The notes under the pieces: model-generated | Told to the model about the DNA's origin: nothing | The model's input: the letters and a program-made list of their open reading frames with translations, nothing else | Database searches by the model: none | Program-made: the position numbers and the translations under genes | In this document: one piece after another, positions 1 to 4,510 of the stretch | Numbering within the stretch: position 1 is the stretch's first letter | Layout of the letters: every line of letters starts with the position of its first letter | Assembly (NCBI GenBank): GCA_016929795.1 | Contig: JAFGIA010000467.1 | Location: 1-6,074, forward strand | DNA length: 6,074 nt | Source of the DNA: Anaerolineae bacterium | GTDB taxonomy: Bacteria > Chloroflexota > Anaerolineae > JAAYZQ01 | Reading direction: 5' to 3'

Positions 1-1
1 C

Positions 2-277
2 CGCGCCTGGATCGTGGAAGACATGATCCTGATTCGCCTCAAAGACGTGCTAACACCCGCTGAGCGGAGGCTGACCGAGGATCCCAACGGCCGGTATCTG
101 CTAAAGGGCTTGCGGACTCGCCTGATCGAGAACAGCCGAAGTGTCCTCGATGAGGCAATCAAGAACCTGACCGGGGTGTCCATTGTTAGCCTGCACAGCG
201 ACCTGAGCATCCGGACAGGTGAGCGAGTCATCGTCTTGACCCTGACCGAGAACCTGGAATCCAGGTTCCATCGCTAG
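2..277 (+). CDS. DUF2294/MpsC-family small protein, copy 1 (5' end outside window)
   Basis: Ninety-one codons are readable from base 2 to the TAG at 275-277; the first codons (R-A-W-I-V-E-D-M) align with residue 34 onward of the complete paralogue at 3869-4243, so about 33 N-terminal residues lie upstream of the window and the internal ATG at 23 is not the start. The two proteins agree at 78 of 91 positions, and the DNA at 222 of 273 positions by hand count. Most differences are silent third-base changes, so both copies appear to be under protein-level selection. The pattern LTPAERRLTED, a conserved R-T-R-L-I, an N-L-T-G turn and a terminal beta-strand match the DUF2294 family, also called MpsC after a component associated with the Staphylococcus aureus MpsAB cation/bicarbonate system. 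It has no membrane segment or signal peptide, so it is probably cytoplasmic. Its role here is unknown. It precedes the leader RNA at 391-508 by about 110 bases. Confidence 0.85.
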   Translation, partial: RAWIVEDMILIRLKDVLTPAERRLTEDPNGRYLLKGLRTRLIENSRSVLDEAIKNLTGVSIVSLHSDLSIRTGERVIVLTLTENLESRFHR

Positions 278-355
278 GGGCACAGCGCTGCGTCGCGGAA
301 TGGGCATCGCCTGTCGCGTGTGGTATGGCTAGCAGGTCAAAGCAGTCCAGGCAAA

Positions 356-384
356 TTGACAGTGCAACTTCTTTGTGCTACACT
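356..384 (+). promoter_or_regulatory. Sigma-70-type promoter with extended -10, driving leader RNA 1
   Basis: The -35 box TTGACA (356-361, perfect consensus) is followed by exactly 17 bases and the -10 box TACACT (379-384), preceded by TG at 376-377, which makes it an extended -10. Transcription should begin near A391. The same architecture recurs at 4318-4346, with a shared CTTCTTT-TGCTA core in the spacer and -10. The region 278-355 between the DUF2294 stop and this promoter shows no gene and no convincing terminator, so read-through from upstream is possible. Confidence 0.8.
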
Positions 385-390
385 GGTGCC

Positions 391-508
391 AGGTTAATGA
401 GAGCGCCTTGCATGGCAGACAAGGTGGAGGATACGCTCCTGCCATAGGATAGATCAGCTACCGAGTAGGCCAACACGAGCCCTCAAGAGGGTGCGTGTTG
501 GCTTTTTT
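391..508 (+). ncRNA. Unrecognised structured leader or small RNA, copy 1
   Basis: The predicted transcript is about 118 nt, from the promoter at 356-384 to the terminator U-tract. Visible structure: CCTTG with CAAGG (extendable to 7 pairs with one G-U) enclosing a TGGCAGA loop that is conserved in copy 2; ATGGCAG (412-418) exactly complementary to CTGCCAT (439-445), which could form a pseudoknot with that loop or an alternative helix; CTAC (458-461) with GTAG (465-468) around a CGA loop; then the terminator stem directly adjacent from 469. Bases 452-482 are identical over 31 positions to 4414-4444. I compared it mentally with common riboswitch cores (TPP, SAM, cobalamin, FMN, purine, lysine, glycine, c-di-GMP-I, fluoride, ZTP, guanidine, manganese) and saw no match. 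The downstream methyltransferase starts 54 bases after the terminator with no other visible promoter, which suggests attenuation. A trans-acting small RNA is the alternative. Confidence 0.65.
469..508 (+). terminator. Intrinsic terminator of leader RNA 1
   Basis: GCCAACACG (469-477) pairs perfectly with CGTGTTGGC (494-502). After an A/G mismatch and a G-U pair the stem continues as CCCT (480-483) with AGGG (488-491), closed by a CAAG loop, and six T residues follow at 503-508. It lies upstream of the methyltransferase start, so unless it is bypassed it would block transcription of 563-3731 from the promoter at 356-384. Confidence 0.88.
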
Positions 509-562
509 GTTTGCCTGCCAGCGGCCTCAAAGGCACAGGAGATAGGCGGAGGAAGACGAGCG

Positions 563-1420
563 ATGGCTCAGAGGCTGGTGACAGAGAGCCTACCAATCTA
601 CAGAGACAATCAGGCTGAACACATGTCTATCCTCGGCGAACTGTCTCGTCTCAACCGGCAGCTTGGGTTGCGGGCTATGGCGTCGGGCAGTTTCGCTACC
701 GGCCTGACGCTTTTGACGCAGGGCATCGGCATTTATCGTTGCTGGGCTCTGCCACTGGTCATCTCTTACTTTCAACCGCAGCCTGGAACCCGCATACTCG
801 ACGTGAGCAGCCCGAGATCGATCCTGCCCATCTATTGGGCGTTGCGTGGCTGCAAGGTGTCGGCGATGGACGCTGACCCACGGGTGCTCGTGCAGTACAA
901 GTACGCCGGCTACCTGCGGCGCCAGGAGCTGGTAAACGACGGCTTGTGGGTGTACGTTCAGGATGCAACGCAAGCGCGTTTTGCTCCGGAATCCTTCGAC
1001 ATCGTCACTTGCATTTCAACCATCGATCGCCTGCCCGGCAATGGCGACGTTCGCTTGATGCGGGAAGCGAGCCGGCTGTTGCGGGATGGGGGCAGGGTGT
1101 TTGTCTCCTTCCGGATCGGCTCGGAGTATCGAGAGAGGCGCCGGAATTGGGGGTTCTGCCGGACGTACGACGAAAACGCCATCGATCAACGGATCATTGC
1201 CCTGTCGGGAATGGCGGTCGAGGCGATGATGTACTTTGAGACCGAATCGACACGGCGCTTTAGCCGGTTCTGGCATCATCTGCCCGGGCTTGTCAGGAAT
1301 GGCGTGCTGGGGTGGCTCCAGAAGCCGCTCTTTAAACAGATTTACCAGAACGAACAGGCGACTGCCAAGGATGCGCACTATGCCGGGATGGTGCTGCGCA
1401 AAGTGGGGGCAGGCGAGTAG
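563..1420 (+). CDS. Class I SAM-dependent methyltransferase
   Basis: This 285-residue protein has a Rossmann-type methyltransferase core at about residues 75-190. RILDVSSPRSIL (77-88) sits at motif I, SAMDADP (100-106) supplies the acidic residue expected to bind the SAM ribose, FDIVTCISTIDRLPG (145-159) corresponds to motif IV, and REASRLLRDGGRVFVSF (167-183) to motif V/VI. Motif I has SSPRS instead of the usual glycine-rich GxGxG, as in a 'GSPK-like' subset of these enzymes. An N-terminal stretch of about 70 residues and a C-terminal region rich in aromatic and basic residues flank the core; neither identifies the substrate. The ATG at 563 is chosen because GGAGGA (548-553) lies just upstream; an in-frame GTG at 491 falls inside the terminator stem. 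The gene is 7 bases from the glycosyltransferase, so co-transcription is likely and a sugar or lipid-linked substrate is plausible but unproven. Confidence 0.85.
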   Translation: MAQRLVTESLPIYRDNQAEHMSILGELSRLNRQLGLRAMASGSFATGLTLLTQGIGIYRCWALPLVISYFQPQPGTRILDVSSPRSILPIYWALRGCKVSAMDADPRVLVQYKYAGYLRRQELVNDGLWVYVQDATQARFAPESFDIVTCISTIDRLPGNGDVRLMREASRLLRDGGRVFVSFRIGSEYRERRRNWGFCRTYDENAIDQRIIALSGMAVEAMMYFETESTRRFSRFWHHLPGLVRNGVLGWLQKPLFKQIYQNEQATAKDAHYAGMVLRKVGAGE

Positions 1421-1427
1421 GGGATCC

Positions 1428-3731
1428 ATGGCTGATACTGAGTCTACTCGCTGTGGCACACCCGGAGCGAACAGAGCCAGGTGGGCCGCTGCTCTGGTGA
1501 CAATGACTTTCTTTGCCCTGGCGGTGACCTACAGCGTGGTCACCCCCATTTTCGAGTCTCCCGACGAGTCATGGCACTATGCCTATGTGCAGCATATTGC
1601 CGACACGGGTGCTTTGCCCGTGCAGGATGTTGAACAGGCGCAACCGTGGGCGCACGAGGGCAGCCAGGCACCGCTCTACTATCTCCTGGCCGGCTTGCTT
1701 ACCGCTCCTATTCAGGACGACGACTTGGCGTCGTTGCTTATCCGCAACCCCCACGCGGACGTTGGCATCGTGACCCCAGATGGAAACGCCAACATGTTCG
1801 TGCACACAGAGCGAGAGCGCTGGCCCTGGCGGGGAGCAATCCTCTCCATTCATGTCGCCCGAATCCTATCAGCGCTGCTGGCGACTGGCACTGTTCTCAC
1901 GGTCTATGCGCTGGGGCGTGTCATGTGGCCCCGCCGGCCGGTTCTTTCCCTCGTGGCCATGACTTTTGTCGCCTTCAACCCGATGTTCCTCTTTATCGCA
2001 GGATCGGTGAACAACGACAATTTGGTGACCCTCGCTGCTTCGTTGACCCTCTGGCAGTTGGCCTGCCTCATGGCCGGCCCCCCGCACGAACCACCCGCGT
2101 GGCGTCACGCAATTCTGGGCTTGCTGGCCGGGTTGACTGCACTGTCCAAGCTAAGCGGAGTGATGATCTTGCCCTTGGTGCTGCTGGCACTCCTATGGCG
2201 TGGTATTGGGAGACGCTCCTGGCGCACGGCGCTTCTCGGCAACGCCCTGGTAGGCGTTACGGCAGTGGTGGTGGCGGGTTGGTGGTACACGCGCAACGCC
2301 ATCCTCTACCAAGACTGGACCGGTATACAACCCATTCTCAGCATCATGTCACCACGTGCATTCACTCCTACTTTTTATCAGTGGTTCGTGGAATCATCTG
2401 GCTTCTTGCGCTCGTTGTGGGGTGTGTTCGGCCACTTTTCCATCCTTATGCCGTCTGCCGCGTACGTGATCTTTTACTCGACTCTGGCGATCGGGAGCAT
2501 AGGGCTCTTGGTGTCATTTTGGCGGGGATGGTGGCGAGGGCAGCCGCCGCACATGCGCCAGACGTGGGGCATTCTTTTGCTGTGGTGTGGGCTCGTGCTC
2601 GCGGCTCTGATCCGATTCACTCTGCTCATCCCCTCCAGCCAGGGCCGTCTCTTCTTCCCGGCTATCGTGCCCCTGGCGCTTCTGTGGACTGCTGGCTGGA
2701 CGGGCGTGCTCTCATCAAGACTACGCCTTGTGCCGGCTCTCGTCATGTTTCCGCTTGCAGTTTGGGTTCCGTTTGGTGTCATCGCGCCGGCTTATGCCCA
2801 TCCAGCCTCCATCTCTGAGCTTCCGCCTACAGCCCGGCCCATTGAGATCGTGCTTGGCGAGGAAATAAGGCTGCTGGGGTATCAAGTCAGCCAACAGGAT
2901 GTTGAACCGGGTGACACATTGACGGTTCACGTCTATTGGCGCTGCGAGCAGCCGGTAGTTACCGACTACTCTGTCTTTCTCCAACTCCTCGATCCGTACG
3001 ACCTGATCGTTGCACAGCGGGACGTCTATCCTGGTCCTGGCACCTTTCCGACGGGCGAATGGAAAGCCGGTGAGCAGTTTCGCGACACCTATACCTTGCG
3101 CCTGCCGGCCACGGCGCCTGCGCCAACAAAGGCTCGCCTGATCATAGGGTTGTACGATCACACGACAGGAGCACGATTACCGGTTTCTACTGGCGATGAC
3201 AGTGTAAGCTTGGGCGAAATCGCGATACAACCACATCGTGGCGAGCGCCCCAACGCACTGAACTTGCGCTTTCGGGATGGCATTGCCCTGGTCGGATATA
3301 CAATTAAGACAAGGCAGGTGGTTGCTGGGGACAGCGTGACACTCTGCCTGAAGTGGCAAGCACGCGGCACTCCTTCGGCTGAATACAAGATCTTTGTCCA
3401 CCTCCTCGACGACATGGGAGAGCGGATCACGCAGGACGACAGGGAGCTCGAAGCTGACTTCAGCCAGGACCAGACGGTTGTCAGTAACCACAGCCTGCAG
3501 GTTCCTGTTGAAGCGTCAGCAGGCGGATACCGGCTCATCGTGGGACTGTATCGTCCTGACAATGGGCAACGCCTGACGCTGTTGTACAATAACGGTCAAC
3601 CGGTGCAAGCGGAAAAGATCTTTTTGTGTCGAGTCCGCGTCCTGGGCGTGCGAGATTCTCATTCCCACCAGCATCTCACCATCCACCTTCAGCCGCACGC
3701 CATCGTCGGCAAAGAGAGCCTAAATCGATAG
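1428..3731 (+). CDS. Polytopic GT-C-type glycosyltransferase (ArnT/PMT/DUF2142-like) with two C-terminal beta-sandwich repeats
   Basis: The protein has 767 residues. After a short cytoplasmic tail and a first membrane helix (about 20-40) comes ESPDESWHYAYVQHIADTG (43-61), the acidic first-loop motif of GT-C enzymes, in which D46 and E47 are the likely metal/catalytic residues. AHEGSQAPLYYLLAGL (75-90) is the paired loop motif, and SVNNDN (193-198) is typical of the DUF2142-like branch. About ten hydrophobic segments run to residue 455, with SSQGRLFFPAIVPLALL (403-419) near the end. Residues 475-590 and 612-725 then form two homologous domains, each running L-x-GY, a PGD/AGD-type turn, a beta strand with W, a strand ending LLD, and an IxGLY strand before a charged turn. 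The expected reaction is sugar transfer from a polyprenyl-phosphate donor on the outer membrane face. The start at ATG 1428, 7 bases after the methyltransferase stop, has a weak ribosome site (AGGGG); in-frame upstream starts would overlap the methyltransferase. Acceptor and donor are unknown. Confidence 0.85.
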   Translation: MADTESTRCGTPGANRARWAAALVTMTFFALAVTYSVVTPIFESPDESWHYAYVQHIADTGALPVQDVEQAQPWAHEGSQAPLYYLLAGLLTAPIQDDDLASLLIRNPHADVGIVTPDGNANMFVHTERERWPWRGAILSIHVARILSALLATGTVLTVYALGRVMWPRRPVLSLVAMTFVAFNPMFLFIAGSVNNDNLVTLAASLTLWQLACLMAGPPHEPPAWRHAILGLLAGLTALSKLSGVMILPLVLLALLWRGIGRRSWRTALLGNALVGVTAVVVAGWWYTRNAILYQDWTGIQPILSIMSPRAFTPTFYQWFVESSGFLRSLWGVFGHFSILMPSAAYVIFYSTLAIGSIGLLVSFWRGWWRGQPPHMRQTWGILLLWCGLVLAALIRFTLLIPSSQGRLFFPAIVPLALLWTAGWTGVLSSRLRLVPALVMFPLAVWVPFGVIAPAYAHPASISELPPTARPIEIVLGEEIRLLGYQVSQQDVEPGDTLTVHVYWRCEQPVVTDYSVFLQLLDPYDLIVAQRDVYPGPGTFPTGEWKAGEQFRDTYTLRLPATAPAPTKARLIIGLYDHTTGARLPVSTGDDSVSLGEIAIQPHRGERPNALNLRFRDGIALVGYTIKTRQVVAGDSVTLCLKWQARGTPSAEYKIFVHLLDDMGERITQDDRELEADFSQDQTVVSNHSLQVPVEASAGGYRLIVGLYRPDNGQRLTLLYNNGQPVQAEKIFLCRVRVLGVRDSHSHQHLTIHLQPHAIVGKESLNR

Positions 3732-3818
3732 CAGCCAGCGTGAAGGTAAGATTCGTTCGCCCAGATCACGACGGTGGATATGGCCAACGCTGGAGTGCGT
3801 TTCGCGTTTCATAAATGT

Positions 3819-3847
3819 TTGCCAGAGTCGCGGGCGCATAGTATCAT
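3819..3847 (+). promoter_or_regulatory. Probable sigma-70-type promoter of DUF2294 copy 2
   Basis: TTGCCA (3819-3824), a 17-base spacer and TATCAT (3842-3847) lie just upstream of the gene, giving a start site near 3854 and a 5' leader of only about 15 bases. The remainder of the gap 3732-3818 holds no gene and no clear terminator for the glycosyltransferase. Confidence 0.55.
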
Positions 3848-3868
3848 GTCGGGCGATGAGGAGACAAC

Positions 3869-4243
3869 ATGCCTGTGACGCAAAGCAAGGGCCAGGTCGA
3901 GGCGCAAGTTGCAGCAGCATTCACCACGTTTGAGCGGGAGCAAATGGGGCGAGGCCCCAGCGAGGTGCGCGCCTGGATCGTGGAAGACATGATCGTGATT
4001 CGTCTCAAAGATGTACTGACACCTGCTGAACGGAGACTGACCGAAGATCCGAATGGGCGGTACTTGCTCAAGGGGGCGAGAACTCGCCTCATTGAGAACA
4101 GCCGAAGTCTCCTGGACAAAGAGATCGAGAATCTGACCGGGATGTCTGTTGTCAGTCTGCACAGCGACTTGAGCATCCGGACCGGCGAGCGAATTGTCGT
4201 CTTGACACTCGCCGAGAATCTGGAAGCCAGGTTTCTCCGGTGA
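3869..4243 (+). CDS. DUF2294/MpsC-family small protein, copy 2 (complete)
   Basis: This is a complete 124-residue protein, about the normal length for the family. The N-terminal third is an amphipathic helix candidate (GQVEAQVAAAFTTFEREQMG, 8-27), followed by the family signature GRGPSEV (27-33), a beta pair (WIVEDMIVIRLKDVLT), TPAERRLTED (51-60), a helix with RTRLIENSR (71-79), NLTG (88-91) and the terminal strands SVVSLHSDLS and RIVVLTLAEN. There is no signal peptide or membrane segment, so it should be cytoplasmic. The ATG at 3869 is preceded by GAGGAG (3858-3863) at 5-base spacing, which fixes the start. Known MpsC proteins are linked to MpsAB-type cation/bicarbonate transport, but no such partner genes are visible here, so that role should not be assumed. 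It has its own probable promoter and precedes the second leader RNA, the same order as copy 1. Confidence 0.9.
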   Translation: MPVTQSKGQVEAQVAAAFTTFEREQMGRGPSEVRAWIVEDMIVIRLKDVLTPAERRLTEDPNGRYLLKGARTRLIENSRSLLDKEIENLTGMSVVSLHSDLSIRTGERIVVLTLAENLEARFLR

Positions 4244-4317
4244 GGGACGAGGACTGAACGGAGAGAGTATCTCCACTGCACACATAATAGGAACCAGATC
4301 GAACCACGGCAGCAATG

Positions 4318-4346
4318 TTGACAGGTCTGCTTCTTTATGCTAGACT
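4318..4346 (+). promoter_or_regulatory. Sigma-70-type promoter with extended -10, driving leader RNA 2
   Basis: TTGACA (4318-4323), a 17-base spacer and TAGACT (4341-4346), with TG at 4338-4339 as an extended -10. It matches the promoter at 356-384 in both boxes except one base of the -10, and in part of the spacer. Transcription should begin near 4351. Confidence 0.8.
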
Positions 4347-4350
4347 CTCC

Positions 4351-4469
4351 AGGAAACAATCGAGAGCACCTGGCGTGGCAGACAGGGTAGAGGATAAGCG
4401 CTGTAGCAAGGCGGATCAGCTACCGAGTAGGCCAACACGAGCCCCGCGTGGGGTACGTGTTGGCTTTTT
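4351..4469 (+). ncRNA. Unrecognised structured leader or small RNA, copy 2
   Basis: The predicted transcript is about 119 nt and homologous to 391-508. Conserved elements are CCAGG at the 5' end, the TGGCAGA loop (4376-4382), GAGGATA, and the 31-base identical block 4414-4444 containing the CTAC-CGA-GTAG hairpin and the 5' arm of the terminator. The first helix is weaker here (ACC-TG with CAGGGT, one bulge), and the possible loop-to-downstream pairing shrinks to GCAG with CTGT. GTAGC (4404-4408) can alternatively pair with GCTAC (4419-4423), which would compete with the CTAC-CGA-GTAG hairpin. The MurJ-type gene begins 41 bases after the terminator with no separate promoter visible, again fitting a cis-acting leader. 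Confidence 0.65.
4431..4469 (+). terminator. Intrinsic terminator of leader RNA 2
   Basis: GCCAACACG (4431-4439) pairs with CGTGTTGGC (4456-4464). After an A/A mismatch and a G-U pair, CCCC (4442-4445) pairs with GGGG (4450-4453) around a 4-base loop, and five T residues follow. Compared with copy 1, one stem pair changes from T-A to C-G with pairing kept, while the loop sequence is different. Confidence 0.87.
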
Positions 4470-4472
4470 GTT

Positions 4473-4502
4473 TTGCATCCACCGTGCACATTGGAGGTGC
4501 AA
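4473..4502 (+). promoter_or_regulatory. Possible hairpin abutting the ribosome binding site of the MurJ-type gene
   Basis: TTGCA (4473-4477) pairs with TGCAA (4498-4502). After a bulged T, CC-A-CC (4479-4483) faces GG-A-GG (4493-4497), leaving a 9-base loop that contains GTGCAC. The real ribosome site AAGGAG (4501-4506) begins at the last two bases of the stem, and the GGAGG within the stem is a decoy-like second site. It could tune translation, but no equivalent placement is evident at the first locus. Confidence 0.35.
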
Positions 4503-4510
4503 GGAGTAAC

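Larger units (their letters stand above)
1..508 (+). repeat. Diverged direct repeat, copy 1 (DUF2294 gene plus leader RNA unit)
   Basis: This segment matches 3967-4469 in the same orientation. The coding part is about 81% identical at DNA level. The stretch between gene and promoter (278-355) is not obviously alignable, then similarity resumes at the TTGACA and continues to the terminator. Similarity ends around the U-tract, and the downstream genes are unrelated. The left border is outside the window. There are no terminal inverted repeats, target-site duplications or transposase, so a segmental duplication is more likely than a transposon. Confidence 0.75.
3967..4469 (+). repeat. Diverged direct repeat, copy 2 (DUF2294 gene plus leader RNA unit)
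   Basis: This is the partner of 1-508, in direct orientation about 3.96 kb away. Conservation covers the DUF2294 coding sequence (about 81% of bases) and the promoter-RNA-terminator unit (highest at 4414-4444). The 74-base gap 4244-4317 between stop codon and promoter resembles the copy 1 gap in length (78 bases) but not in sequence; it contains only a small 5-bp hairpin (4260-4274) without a T-tract. Confidence 0.75.

Noticed and set aside
397..447. Short leader peptide (16 codons, MRAPCMADKVEDTLLP) in leader RNA 1, suggesting amino-acid attenuation
   Set aside because: No convincing ribosome site, no run of one amino acid, and copy 2 has a GTG in the equivalent frame with no stop until 4509.
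491..562. In-frame GTG at 491 as start of the methyltransferase (24 extra residues)
   Set aside because: It lies inside the terminator stem, has no ribosome site, and the added residues are RNA-derived sequence; ATG 563 has GGAGGA upstream.
1236..1427. Upstream in-frame ATG at 1236 for the glycosyltransferase
   Set aside because: The 64 added residues overlap the methyltransferase in another frame and lack the hydrophobic or family character; ATG 1428 directly follows the methyltransferase stop.
1646..2818. 390-codon forward open frame inside the glycosyltransferase
   Set aside because: Out of frame with the recognised GT-C protein and rich in Arg/His/Ala without domains; typical overlapping-frame artefact.
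4260..4274. 5-bp hairpin after DUF2294 copy 2 as a terminator
   Set aside because: Short stem and no T-tract; copy 1 has no equivalent.
3809..4359. Reverse-strand open frames over DUF2294 copy 2
   Set aside because: They mirror a similar antisense frame over copy 1 only because the sense gene is duplicated; no start signals or domains.
1..4469. The duplicated units as ends of a composite transposon
   Set aside because: No transposase, inverted termini or target duplications; the repeats contain a conserved gene and RNA.
4315..4509. 64-codon reading frame across leader RNA 2
   Set aside because: Its ATG lies before the -35 box of the RNA promoter, it runs through the terminator, and it has no protein-like features.
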